The notes below the pieces were generated by a model, which had not been told where the DNA came from, searched no databases, and was given only the letters and a program-made list of their open reading frames with translations. This document shows, one piece after another, positions 16,621-24,877 of a DNA stretch of 64,000 nt. Source of the DNA: Streptomyces sp. NBC_01454 (GTDB lineage: Bacteria > Actinomycetota > Actinomycetes > Streptomycetales > Streptomycetaceae); NCBI RefSeq assembly GCF_036227565.1, contig NZ_CP109460.1, forward strand, positions 4,402,001-4,466,000. Direction: 5' to 3'. Position numbers and translations under genes: made by a program. Every line of letters begins with the position of its first letter. Position 1 is the first letter of the stretch.

Positions 16621-18795
16621 ATGTCAATTTCCACTGAGCAGTCCGTCATGCCCGCATCCGACGAGCAGACGGTCCTCGAGGTGACGGCGGCCGACGAGGC
16701 GCCCGAGACCCCCGCGGCGGAAGCCGCCACCGACACCGTCACCTTCGCCGACCTCGGACTGCCCGAGGGCATCGTCCGCAAGCTCGCGCAGAACGGCGTC
16801 ACCACCCCCTTCCCGATCCAGGCCGCGACCATTCCGGACGCGCTGGCCGGCAAGGACATCCTCGGCCGTGGCCGCACCGGCTCCGGCAAGACCCTCTCCT
16901 TCGGTCTGCCCGCCCTGGCCACGCTGGCCGGCGGCAGCACCGAGAAGAAGAAGCCCCGCGCGATCATCCTCACCCCGACCCGTGAGCTCGCGATGCAGGT
17001 CGCGGACGCGCTTCAGCCGTACGGCGACGTGCTCGGCCTGAAGATGAAGGTCGTCTGCGGCGGTACCTCCATGGGCAACCAGATCTACGCCCTGGAGCGC
17101 GGTGTCGACGTCCTCGTCGCCACCCCGGGCCGGCTGCGCGACATCATCAACCGTGGCGCCTGCTCCCTGGAGAACGTCCAGGTCGCGGTCCTCGACGAGG
17201 CCGACCAGATGTCCGACCTGGGCTTCCTGCCCGAGGTCACCGAGCTGCTCGACCAGATCCCCGGCGGCGGCCAGCGCATGCTCTTCTCCGCCACGATGGA
17301 GAACGAGATCGGCACGCTGGTCAAGCGCTACCTGAGCAACCCGGTCACCCACGAGGTCGACTCCGCCCAGGGCAACGTCACCACCATGACCCACCACGTC
17401 CTGGTCGTGAAGCCGAAGGACAAGGCGCCGGTCACCGCCGCCATTGCCGCCCGCAAGGGCCGCACCATCATCTTCGTCCGCACCCAGCTGGGCGCCGACC
17501 GCATCGCCGAGCAGCTCGTCGAGTCCGGCGTGAAGGCCGACGCGCTGCACGGCGGCATGACGCAGGGCGCGCGGACCCGGGTGCTCGCGGACTTCAAGGA
17601 CGGCTACGTCAACGCGCTGGTCGCCACCGACGTCGCCGCCCGCGGTATCCACGTCGACGGCATCGACCTGGTCCTGAACGTCGACCCGGCCGGTGACCAC
17701 AAGGACTACCTGCACCGCTCGGGCCGTACCGCCCGCGCCGGCCAGTCCGGCACGGTCGTCTCGCTGTCGCTGCCGCACCAGCGCCGCCAGATCTTCCGGC
17801 TGATGGAGGACGCGGGCGTGGACGCCTCGCGCCACATCGTCGGCGGCTCCGGCGCCTTCGACGAGGACGTCGCCCGCATCACCGGCGCGCGCTCGCTCAC
17901 CGAGGTCCAGGCCGACGGTGCAAACAACTCCGCCAAGCAGGCCGAGCGCGAGGTGGCCGAGGTCACCCGCGAGCTGGAGCGTCTGCAGCGCCGCGCCACC
18001 GAGCTGCGCGAGGAGGCCGACCGGCTGACCGCCCGCGCCGCCCGCGAGCGTGGCGAGGACCCCGCGGAGGCGCTGGCCGCCGCCGCGCAGACCGCCGAGG
18101 CCGAGGCCGCCGCCGAGGCCGCCGTGCCGGCCCAGAGCACCGCTCCGGACGAGCGCCGCGACGACCGGGGCAACTTCGACCGCCGCGACCGCCGCGACGA
18201 CCGCTCCGGCGGCCGTTCCTTCGACCGCGGTGACCGCCGTGACGACCGCGGTGGCTTCAACCGTGACCGCGGTGGCGACCGTGGCGGCTTCAACCGTGAC
18301 CGTCGCGACGACCGCTCGGGCGGGCGTTCCTTCGACCGCCGTGACGACCGTGGTGGCGAGCGCGGTGGGTTCAACCGTGACCGTCGCGACGACCGTTCCG
18401 GTGGGCGTTCCTTCGACCGCCGCGATGACCGTGGTGGCGAGCGCGGTGGCGAGCGCGGTGGGTTCAACCGTGACCGTCGTGACGACCGTTCCGGTGGGCG
18501 TTCCTTCGAGCGCCGTGACGACCGCGGCGGCTTCAACCGCGACCGCGGCGACCGTCCCAGCCGCCCGTTCAACCGTGACGACCGCTCCGGTGGCCGTCCC
18601 GCCACCGGCGGCTACCGCTCCGGCGGCGGCGACCGTCCCTTCAACCGTGACGACCGTTCCGGCGGCCGTCCCGCCTCCGGTGGTCACCGCACCGGCGGCG
18701 ACCGCCCCTACGGCCGTCGCGACGACCACCGTGGCGCCACGACCGGCTCCGTCGGCCGTCGCGAGGACAAGCCGCGCTGGAAGCGCAACGGCTGA
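16621..18795 (+). CDS. DEAD-box RNA helicase with RGG-type tail
   Basis: 724 residues from an ATG at 16621. The core (about residues 40-415) has the Q motif (FADLGLPEGIV..PFPIQ), Walker A GRTGSGKT (84-91), PTREL, DEAD (VLDEADQM), SAT, the ARGIHVDGIDLV region and HRSGRTARAG. It is followed by a coiled-coil-like Glu/Arg/Ala segment (about 430-500) and then about 200 residues of Arg/Asp/Gly-rich repeats (RRDDRSGGRSFDR units), which would bind RNA nonspecifically or drive condensation. It probably remodels structured RNA or ribosome precursors. A strong hairpin follows 39 bases after the stop. Confidence 0.95.
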   Translation: MSISTEQSVMPASDEQTVLEVTAADEAPETPAAEAATDTVTFADLGLPEGIVRKLAQNGVTTPFPIQAATIPDALAGKDILGRGRTGSGKTLSFGLPALATLAGGSTEKKKPRAIILTPTRELAMQVADALQPYGDVLGLKMKVVCGGTSMGNQIYALERGVDVLVATPGRLRDIINRGACSLENVQVAVLDEADQMSDLGFLPEVTELLDQIPGGGQRMLFSATMENEIGTLVKRYLSNPVTHEVDSAQGNVTTMTHHVLVVKPKDKAPVTAAIAARKGRTIIFVRTQLGADRIAEQLVESGVKADALHGGMTQGARTRVLADFKDGYVNALVATDVAARGIHVDGIDLVLNVDPAGDHKDYLHRSGRTARAGQSGTVVSLSLPHQRRQIFRLMEDAGVDASRHIVGGSGAFDEDVARITGARSLTEVQADGANNSAKQAEREVAEVTRELERLQRRATELREEADRLTARAARERGEDPAEALAAAAQTAEAEAAAEAAVPAQSTAPDERRDDRGNFDRRDRRDDRSGGRSFDRGDRRDDRGGFNRDRGGDRGGFNRDRRDDRSGGRSFDRRDDRGGERGGFNRDRRDDRSGGRSFDRRDDRGGERGGERGGFNRDRRDDRSGGRSFERRDDRGGFNRDRGDRPSRPFNRDDRSGGRPATGGYRSGGGDRPFNRDDRSGGRPASGGHRTGGDRPYGRRDDHRGATTGSVGRREDKPRWKRNG
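18170..18700 (+). repeat. Imperfect tandem repeats encoding the helicase RGG tail
   Basis: Units of roughly 50-70 bases built from CGTGACGACCG-, TTCGACCGCC- and GGTTCAACCGTGACCG-like blocks repeat in frame about eight times, with copies near 18300, 18360 and 18470 nearly identical. Such repeats are prone to length change by slippage or recombination. Confidence 0.75.
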
Positions 18796-18833
18796 TCGCT
18801 GACGCCTGACCGGCGCAGCCACCGCGCATGACG

Positions 18834-18870
18834 CAGGGCCCGTACGCACGCAAGTGCCGTACGGGCCCTG
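18834..18870 (+). terminator. Helicase terminator hairpin
   Basis: CAGGGCCCGTACG pairs perfectly with CGTACGGGCCCTG around an 11-base loop. Confidence 0.85.
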
Positions 18871-18982
18871 TGCGTTGGGGGAGACGGGCACCCCGGAAAA
18901 CGGCCCCGGGCCACCTGCCGGGAGGGCCGCACGGCTAATGGCTTCGGGCTGTGGCACCTCCTCGGGCTATGCTGCTCGGTGC

Positions 18983-19055
18983 GGGCCATTAGCTCAATTG
19001 GCAGAGCAGTGGACTTTTAATCCATTGGTTCAGGGTTCGAGCCCCTGATGGCCCA
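18983..19055 (+). tRNA. tRNA-Lys(UUU), integration target
   Basis: 73 bases. Acceptor GGGCCAT pairs with ATGGCCC; the anticodon loop CTTTTAA gives TTT; the T arm AGGGTTCGAGCCCCT is intact. Its 3' part from the anticodon loop onward is the left copy of the 44-bp att repeat, so the tRNA is rebuilt intact after insertion of the element. Confidence 0.96.
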
Positions 19056-20701
19056 CCGTCATCGGTCGAGGAGACCTCCTCTGACCTGCGAGGCAGCGCC
19101 CTCATCGGCTCAGGCCGGTCGGGGCGCTGTTTCGTTTTCGGCTCGTGCGTGAGCGATGCGTGAGCGGGAGCGCCTGAGTCCTCGCCAATGGGCGTTGCCC
19201 GGCGGGTCCTCGGGACGAGCTGCGCCGCCTTCTCGGCTATCTCACGATCGAGTTCGGGCAGCAGGCTCGTGTACGTGTCCGATGTCAGCGCGATGGTCGA
19301 GTGGCGCAGGACCTCCTTCACCGTGTGGATGTCCCCGCCGCCTCCGTGGGTCAGGGTGGCCGCGACGTGACGCAGATCGCGCAGCGTGATGGGCGGGAGG
19401 TCCGTGGTCGCCAGAATGCGACGGAACGTCTCGGAGACGGTTTCCGGGTGCAGGGGCGAGCCGTCCTCCTGAGTGAAGACCTTGCCCGAGTCCTGCCACG
19501 CCGAGCCCCATGGCAGGCGCTCCGCGTCCTGCCGGGCCTTGTGGGCCCGCAGGACGGCCAGATTCAAGCTGTCGAGCGCGATCGTGCCGGCGCTGCCGTC
19601 GGTCTTGGGTTCGGACTCGTACGGGGCCCAGCCGTCCACCACGATCTCCTTGGCGGGAGTGATCAGCCCCGCCTCCAGATCGATGTCCGTCCATTCCTGA
19701 CCGACGCCCTCACCGCGCCGCAGGCCGCGGGTGCCGACGAGGTGGAAGAACGGGTAGAGGCGGTCGCCCTCGGCGGCGTCGAGGAAGACACCGAACTGCG
19801 CCGGTGTCCACACCATGACGGGGCTCGGCAGCTTGCCTGTCTCGCGCCACCGGCGGACGCGCTCCTCCGTCCACAGCAGAGGCTTCGGCCGCTTACCGGA
19901 TTCGAGTTCGACGTGGGCCGCCGGGTTGAACGTGATGAGTTGCTGGGCGATGGCGGCGTTCAGGGCAGCGCGCAGGGTCCGGCGGATGGCCTGCCGGGTA
20001 GCAGGGCCGTTCAGCTTCCGGAACGGCTTCATCTCGGCCAGCTTCTGATTCTCCTCGGCCAACCGTGCTCGCTCGGCGGCGGCGGGCCGCCCCGGCTTGC
20101 TCGGCTTGCAGCGCGCGATCTGCTCACTGCGGGCCTGGTTCTCGGCCTCGATCACCTCGTTCTGGAGCACCATGGCATCGAACATCTCCACCAAGTGGCC
20201 GACGTGGAGACGGTCGAGGCGGATGTGCCCGATGCGCGGCTTGAGGTGGACGCGGATGTGCGACGCGTAGCCGTTGAGCGTCGTCTTGCGCCGTTTCTTG
20301 GAGGCGAACCACGAGTCGAGCCACTCCCTGACGGTGACGGTGCCACGAAGAGGCAGCCCTGCCCTCAGCCGTCGGCGGGTCTCCTCCGGCTCGGGAAGCG
20401 GCGCCTTCTCGTCGGCGGCCTCCTCCAACATGGCGGTCAGCCGCTCAGTGCTGTCCGGGTCGTCCTGGTCGACGAGAGCGAGGAGTGCGCGTATGTGGTC
20501 GAGGTCGGCCTGTGCGGCCTTGAGGGTCTCGTAGCCGGCGCGGCTGAAGGAGCGGCGGGTGCCGTCTTCGCGGGGCGGGAGTTCCTGGCGTATCGAGTAG
20601 GAGCCGTGCTTGCGGCTGATGAGCTTGGGGCAGTTCTTGCCGAGCGGCTTGCCGGTCTTGGGGTCGCGGCAGTAGCAACGGCGGTGCGTGGAGCCCTTCA
20701 A
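18989..20701 (-). CDS. int: Tyrosine site-specific integrase
   Basis: 570 residues from a TTG at 20701 that overlaps the stop codon of the upstream XRE gene (TTGA). An N-terminal segment with Cys/His residues (RRCYCRDPKTGKP) precedes an arm/core-binding region and a catalytic domain: Arg325 (GTRGLRRGE), Arg444 in RDLRH (the first box II His is Arg here, as in many Streptomyces integrases), His467 (LRHSTIALTS) and the nucleophile Tyr477. The last about 20 codons (GARTLNQWIKS) read through the attL site and into the tRNA on the opposite strand, so the C-terminus would change on excision. It catalyses integration into and excision from tRNA-Lys. Confidence 0.95.
   Translation of the reverse strand: MKGSTHRRCYCRDPKTGKPLGKNCPKLISRKHGSYSIRQELPPREDGTRRSFSRAGYETLKAAQADLDHIRALLALVDQDDPDSTERLTAMLEEAADEKAPLPEPEETRRRLRAGLPLRGTVTVREWLDSWFASKKRRKTTLNGYASHIRVHLKPRIGHIRLDRLHVGHLVEMFDAMVLQNEVIEAENQARSEQIARCKPSKPGRPAAAERARLAEENQKLAEMKPFRKLNGPATRQAIRRTLRAALNAAIAQQLITFNPAAHVELESGKRPKPLLWTEERVRRWRETGKLPSPVMVWTPAQFGVFLDAAEGDRLYPFFHLVGTRGLRRGEGVGQEWTDIDLEAGLITPAKEIVVDGWAPYESEPKTDGSAGTIALDSLNLAVLRAHKARQDAERLPWGSAWQDSGKVFTQEDGSPLHPETVSETFRRILATTDLPPITLRDLRHVAATLTHGGGGDIHTVKEVLRHSTIALTSDTYTSLLPELDREIAEKAAQLVPRTRRATPIGEDSGAPAHASLTHEPKTKQRPDRPEPMRALPRRSEEVSSTDDGGPSGARTLNQWIKSPLLCQLS
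19014..19057 (+). repeat. attL, 44-bp direct repeat
   Basis: From CTTTTAATCC in the anticodon loop through the 3' end of tRNA-Lys to two bases past it. Identical to 34602-34645. Confidence 0.93.
19094..19138 (+). terminator. Hairpin supplied by the element downstream of tRNA-Lys
   Basis: CAGCGCCC pairs with GGGCGCTG across a 20-base loop, followed by the T-rich TTTCGTTTT. Because insertion cuts the tRNA off from its original downstream hairpin at 34691-34718, this one could end tRNA-Lys transcription. It lies within the integrase 3' coding part. Confidence 0.55.
19146..19167. repeat. Candidate integrase arm-binding site, left
   Basis: A direct duplication of an 11-base unit (TGCGTGAGCGA then TGCGTGAGCGG). 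The same 22 bases occur at 34464-34485 near the right end. Located 89 bp from the attL core. Confidence 0.6.
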
Positions 20702-21378
20702 AGGCGTTCCTCCGATGTGGTGTGGGTGGCGTCCTCGGGCGGGTCGACGTCGGCCAGTGCGGGCGGCAGGTCGGGTGGGGTGGCTCCGTTGTCGCGGAGG
20801 TCCCGGCGGAGATAACGGAGCTGGTACTTGGCGGAGGTGCCGTGGTCGGCGTGCTTGGCCCGCCTGCCTTCGGCTTCTTCCTGCTGTGCGGGGCTGGTTG
20901 CTGCTTCGGCCGTGAACCGCGCCCGTTCTTCCTCTTCGATTGCGGTCAGGGCGGTGCTGACGAGGTCGGCGTGGGCCTCGAAGTCGGGCGCTAGGCCCGC
21001 GTCATGGCCGGGCACGTCCTGTTCGCCGGTGAAGCGCCGCAGGGCGTCCCAGGTGGGTACGAGGTCCTGGAAGGGCAGTTCCTGGGTCTGGTCGACGTAG
21101 CCGACCGGGAAGATCAGGGAGCCCGGGTACGTCTTCAGGGCGGCTGCCAGGACCATGACGTCCACCAGCGGGAGGCTGGCCCGGCGACCGGACTCCATGT
21201 TGGCGATCACGTTGCGCGGGATGGGGTGCCCGAGCCGCTCGCACTGGTCGGCCAGTTCCTGAGCGCTCCACCCCATCTCCTTCCTTCTCCGCCGGACTTC
21301 GCCGGCCACGTTGGCCTTGATGCGGTCCTCCCACTCAGGGAAGCCATCCTCTTCATCATCAATACCGTGTTGTGTCAT
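20698..21378 (-). CDS. XRE-family regulator cotranscribed with int
   Basis: 226 residues from an ATG at 21378. The N-terminal helix-turn-helix (about residues 18-65: VRRRRKEMGWSAQELADQCERLG...NVIANMESGRR) is of the XRE/Cro type. The C-terminal part is helical and charged (EEEERARFTAEAATSPAQQEEAEGR) and has no known effector domain. The gene overlaps int by 4 bases, so int is translationally coupled to it; it probably controls integrase or transfer gene expression. It is divergent from the small HTH gene at 21473 across 94 bases. Confidence 0.85.
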   Translation of the reverse strand: MTQHGIDDEEDGFPEWEDRIKANVAGEVRRRRKEMGWSAQELADQCERLGHPIPRNVIANMESGRRASLPLVDVMVLAAALKTYPGSLIFPVGYVDQTQELPFQDLVPTWDALRRFTGEQDVPGHDAGLAPDFEAHADLVSTALTAIEEEERARFTAEAATSPAQQEEAEGRRAKHADHGTSAKYQLRYLRRDLRDNGATPPDLPPALADVDPPEDATHTTSEERL

Positions 21379-21472
21379 GTAGACACATTAGCTTGAGGAT
21401 CCTGGTTGGTAGACGCCTGGAGCCGGACGTGAGGGCCACGTTCGCCGAGGGCTGTACCGAAAGGGATGTCGT

Positions 21473-21703
21473 ATGCGCGAAAGCGTCGCAGTCGGACGAA
21501 TGAACGGGATGAGCCGGGAAGATCTCCTTGCGCTTCCGGTAGCCGTTGACCTGGAGACTAGTAATCGCGCCTTGGGGCTCGGGCGCAGCAAGGGTTACGA
21601 GCTGGCGAAGCGGGGTGCGTACCCCTGCAAGGTCCTGCGGCTCGGCAACGCCTACCGGGTGGTGACCGCGGATCTGCTGGATCTGCTCGGGTTGACGGCG
21701 TGA
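21473..21703 (+). CDS. Small helix-turn-helix protein, probable excisionase
   Basis: 76 residues from an ATG at 21473 with AAGGG 7 bases upstream; ATG codons at 21500 and 21509 are alternatives. The core LPVAVDLETSNRALGLGRSKGYELAKRGAYPCKVLRLG has the shape of a MerR/excisionase-type winged HTH with an N-terminal helix. Proteins like this sit beside integrases in many Streptomyces elements and act as recombination directionality factors or activators. Which role applies here is inferred from position only. The 230-base spacer after it leads into the DUF3631 gene. Confidence 0.7.
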   Translation: MRESVAVGRMNGMSREDLLALPVAVDLETSNRALGLGRSKGYELAKRGAYPCKVLRLGNAYRVVTADLLDLLGLTA

Positions 21704-21936
21704 AAGGGCGACAGCGTAGTAGGCGATTCTGCGTTGAGCTGACACAGAATCGCTGGACTGTTGGCGGGCGTGGACGTACGGTCCGTGTTCCCTCGCGATG
21801 CCCTGGTGCCCGCGAGACGGGAAAGGGCCCCCGGCGGTGCAACGCCGGAGGCCCCAGCAACCCCGAACGGCCCGTCAAGAACCAACCCGGCGGCAAAGGC
21901 GTGCAAGCCCGCCACCGCCAGACGAGGAGCTGCCCT

Positions 21937-23178
21937 GTGGAACATGCGGGAGCCGAGCCCTATTCCGACTCCAACAAGCCCGTATGGCCGCCTGTCGCCG
22001 TCCCCGGCCAGCCGAGTGGCGACCCATCTCTGCCGTCACCGGAAGAGCCGCCCACCGTCATACCCGACTCCGCTCCGGTATCCGAAGGCGAGCAGGTGCT
22101 GACAGAACTGCGGGAGCAGATCCGTCGATACGTCGTGCTGCCGAGCGAGGAAGCCCTCACGGCGGTCACTCTGTGGGTGGCGGCGACCCATCTGCAGACC
22201 GCATGGCAGCACGCCCCGAGGCTGGCCATCGTCGGGCCGGCCAAGCGGTGCGGCAAGTCGCGGCTCCTGGACGTGATTACCGAGAGCGTCCACGATCCGC
22301 TGATCACGGTCAACGCCTCGGCTGCCGCGGTGTTCCGGTCGATCACCGACGCCCCACCGACTCTCTTGGTCGACGAGGCCGACACGCTCTTCGGCTCTGT
22401 GAAGGTCGCGGAGAAGAACGAAGAGATGCGCGGCCTGCTCAACGCGGGACACCAGCGCAACCGCCCCACCCTCCGGGTCTCCGGCCCCAACCACGAGGTC
22501 GCGAAGTTCCCCACCTTCGCCATGGCGGCCCTCGCGGGCATCGGGGACCTGCCCGACACGATCATGGACCGGTCGATCGTCATCCGGATGCGGCGCCGCA
22601 GGCCGGGCGAGAAGGTGGCGGAATTCCGCACCTTCCGCGATACCCCGACCCTCCACGCGCTGCGCGACCGGCTCGCCGCCTGGCTGGCGCCGCTCCACGC
22701 CGAGGCGATGGAGCTGACACCGGACATGCCGGTCGAAGACCGGGCGGCTGATACCTGGCAGCCGCTGGTCTCCATCGCTGACCTCGCCGGAGGCCAGTGG
22801 CCCGACCTCGCCCGCACCGCCTGCCGGGTCATGGCCAAGCACGAGGCCGAGCACGACCAGGACAGCAGCAGCCTGGGCATCCGCCTCCTGGCCGACATCC
22901 GCCGCGCCTTCGCCACAGAGGGCAATCCACCGGCGCTCCGCACCAGCCGCCTCCTCGACATCCTCAACCAGGACGACGAGACGCCCTGGCCGGAGCACAC
23001 CGCCAACGGCCTCACTCCTCGCGGCCTGCAGATCCTGCTCAAGGAGTACGGGATCAGCTCGGCCACCCGTCGCTTCCACGGCGGCGTCCAGGCCAAGGGC
23101 TTCACGCGCCTGCAGTTCGCTGACTCCTGGGCGCGCTACTGCCCCGAGCCCACGCCGGAATCCACGACCGGCGTCTGA
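21937..23178 (+). CDS. DUF3631 P-loop ATPase
   Basis: 413 residues from a GTG at 21937 with AGGAG 8 bases upstream. The N-terminal 50 residues are Pro/Ser-rich. A P-loop follows (GPAKRCGKS, residues 100-108), with Walker B LLVDEADTLFG (about 144-152), a sensor-like RSIVIRMRRR arginine region (second part of the AAA/helicase-like domain) and the DUF3631 C-terminal region. Proteins of this family are found in actinomycete integrative elements and plasmids near replication and transfer genes, so a replication-initiation or helicase role is plausible. The iteron-like repeats directly downstream support a replication role, but no activity has been shown. Confidence 0.85.
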   Translation: MEHAGAEPYSDSNKPVWPPVAVPGQPSGDPSLPSPEEPPTVIPDSAPVSEGEQVLTELREQIRRYVVLPSEEALTAVTLWVAATHLQTAWQHAPRLAIVGPAKRCGKSRLLDVITESVHDPLITVNASAAAVFRSITDAPPTLLVDEADTLFGSVKVAEKNEEMRGLLNAGHQRNRPTLRVSGPNHEVAKFPTFAMAALAGIGDLPDTIMDRSIVIRMRRRRPGEKVAEFRTFRDTPTLHALRDRLAAWLAPLHAEAMELTPDMPVEDRAADTWQPLVSIADLAGGQWPDLARTACRVMAKHEAEHDQDSSSLGIRLLADIRRAFATEGNPPALRTSRLLDILNQDDETPWPEHTANGLTPRGLQILLKEYGISSATRRFHGGVQAKGFTRLQFADSWARYCPEPTPESTTGV

Positions 23179-23186
23179 CCCGGCAC

Positions 23187-23314
23187 GACTCGTCGCGACT
23201 CGTCTCCGCGCAGGTCAGCGCGGGGACGAGTTGGAGACCGGCGACGAGTCGACTCGACATCACCGATGCACCCGTACCTGCTCTGACCAGGCGTGCAACG
23301 AGTCGCGACGAGTC
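23187..23314. repeat. Iteron-like GACGAGTC repeats
   Basis: Seven copies of GACGAGTC or its complement, some with one or two changes, lie at 23187, 23197, 23225, 23243, 23251, 23297 and 23307, in both orientations. The outer pairs are spaced exactly 10 bases apart, so each pair would face one side of the helix. The cluster fills the gap after the DUF3631 gene and could be a replication origin, a transfer locus or an operator. Confidence 0.7.
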
Positions 23315-23361
23315 CCCCAGACCACGGCCACATCAGCCCCCGGATACCTGGAGCACCACGC

Positions 23362-24168
23362 TTGCCTTCACCGCACACCGCCCCATCCGCTTCCCCGGTG
23401 CCGCTGGCCGCCGCAATCCGCGCAGGTGTGGCGCTACTGGCCGTGGCGGCCTTCGCGCTCTCCTATGACGCCCTGCGCCAGATGGCCGCCGCCAGCCACA
23501 TCCACCCGGCGCTCACGTACGCCTTCCCGCTCGTCATCGACGGCTTCATCGCCATCGGGATCGGCGCCCTGCTCACCCTTCGGCAAGCGCCTCTATCCGC
23601 CCGCCTCTATGTCTCGGCGCTGGTCGGCATCGCGACCGCCACAAGCATCTGGGCCAACGTCCTGCATGCCATCCGCCTCAACGAGCAGGCCCGCCACACA
23701 GGACTTGCCCTCGACGACATCACCGTGGGCGTCATCTCCGCCATCGCCCCACTCGCCCTGGCCGGAGCCGTTCACTTCTACCTTCTCGTCGCCCGGGGCC
23801 CGGCCGCCCCCGACACCGAGGGCCACCGCCACAACAACAGCCACACACACGCCAGGGGAAACACGGCCAGCGCCACAGCACCGCTCCCCGCCAGGAATAC
23901 CAAGACCGTGGATGAACCGGCCACCAAGCACGTGGCGGAAGCCGCGCACCAGCACGGCAGGCCCGGAGGCAACCAGCCATGCCTCTCCCTGGAAGAGGCC
24001 ATCGACATCGGCCGCACAGCCCCCCTTGGGCGATCCGGTCGCGTCTCGCGCCGCAACATCGAAAAGGCGATCCGCGACAAGGGGTTCGGTATCTCCCGCA
24101 GCCGCCTGGATGAAGTCAAGAACCTGCTGCAGGCCGAACTCGACCAGGCCGCCGCAAGTACCGGCTGA
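23362..24168 (+). CDS. DUF2637 (Spd-like) membrane protein
   Basis: 268 residues from a TTG at 23362 with GGAG 8 bases upstream; a GTG at 23293 is an alternative but has no ribosome binding site and would cross the repeats. Four hydrophobic segments occupy roughly residues 12-145 (AGVALLAVAAFALSYDALRQ, FPLVIDGFIAIGIGALL, LYVSALVGIATATSIWANVL, ISAIAPLALAGAVHFYLLVA). A His-rich linker follows, then a DNA-binding-like C-terminus (RVSRRNIEKAIRDKGFGISR). DUF2637 proteins are typical of Streptomyces plasmids and integrative elements and are thought to help plasmid spread within mycelium. Confidence 0.85.
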   Translation: MPSPHTAPSASPVPLAAAIRAGVALLAVAAFALSYDALRQMAAASHIHPALTYAFPLVIDGFIAIGIGALLTLRQAPLSARLYVSALVGIATATSIWANVLHAIRLNEQARHTGLALDDITVGVISAIAPLALAGAVHFYLLVARGPAAPDTEGHRHNNSHTHARGNTASATAPLPARNTKTVDEPATKHVAEAAHQHGRPGGNQPCLSLEEAIDIGRTAPLGRSGRVSRRNIEKAIRDKGFGISRSRLDEVKNLLQAELDQAAASTG

Positions 24169-24261
24169 ACCCCACATCCCGCGTCACCCCTGCCCGCCTC
24201 TCCCGCGCATCAGCACGGGAGGGGCGGGCCCTCACCCGCACCACCGCTCGTAGGAGCCCAC

Positions 24262-24873
24262 ATGCATGACCCAAATGACGAACTCGAACTCCCCTCGTCC
24301 CAGCAGCGGACGACCACCGCCCCAGCTTCAGACGCAGCAAGTTGTCGGGTAAGGAGTCCTTACCCGGCCTCCGCCCCAGGGGAGGCGGAGGCATCCGGCG
24401 CCGAGGGGGCGCCGGAGTCGGCCGGCCCAGGGGAGCCGACCAAGGGAGGGGTCAGTCAGTCCTCGCCGAGCGCACCGCAGACACCTGCCCCTAGTCGTCG
24501 TCTGCGAGAGCCGCAGCTGCGTGAGAAGCGTGTGCACCCCCGCTACAACGACGACGAGTTCGACATCCTCCAGGAAGCCGCTGGCCTGAGCCACATGGCG
24601 CTCGGTGGCTACGTCGCCGAGTCGTCGCTCGCCGCTGCCCGCTCCGACGATCCCACGGCAGCCGTCGCCGACTACCGCGCCGCGGTCAAGGCGCTGATGA
24701 GCGCCAACGGACAGCTCGGCAAAATCGGCAGCAACCTCAACCAGCTCACCCGGCACCTCAATGAGGACGGCGCCTGGCCCTACCACGACCTCGTCCAGCG
24801 GCTCCTGGAACGCGTTGAGGCATCCATCGCCCGGCTGGACACCGCCATCGACCGCGTGACCACGGGGCGGTGA
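24262..24873 (+). CDS. mobC: MobC-like relaxosome accessory protein
   Basis: 203 residues from an ATG at 24262 with AGGAG 5 bases upstream. The first 75 residues are Pro/Glu/Ser-rich and are encoded by the stack of inverted repeats described separately. The C-terminal half (RVHPRYNDDEFDILQEAAGLSHMALGGYVAES, then a helical segment with IGSNLNQLTRHLNEDG) matches the ribbon-helix-helix plus MobC organisation that helps relaxases open oriT. The relaxase starts 4 bases after its stop, so the two are one operon. Confidence 0.88.
   Translation: MHDPNDELELPSSQQRTTTAPASDAASCRVRSPYPASAPGEAEASGAEGAPESAGPGEPTKGGVSQSSPSAPQTPAPSRRLREPQLREKRVHPRYNDDEFDILQEAAGLSHMALGGYVAESSLAAARSDDPTAAVADYRAAVKALMSANGQLGKIGSNLNQLTRHLNEDGAWPYHDLVQRLLERVEASIARLDTAIDRVTTGR
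24346..24440. other. Candidate oriT: four consecutive inverted repeats
   Basis: IR1 24346-24366 (10-base arms CGGGTAAGGA/TCCTTACCCG around one base), IR2 24367-24392 (GCCTCCGCC/GGCGGAGGC), IR3 24394-24416 (TCCGGCGCC/GGCGCCGGA) and IR4 24417-24440 (GTCGGC/GCCGAC). They abut each other inside the low-complexity 5' part of mobC, directly upstream of the relaxase gene, the usual place for oriT. The nick position cannot be assigned. Confidence 0.5.
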
Positions 24874-24877
24874 GCCG

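Noticed and set aside
18170..18700. CRISPR array
   Set aside because: Repeats are in frame within the helicase gene, adjacent and without unique spacers of uniform length; no cas genes in the window.
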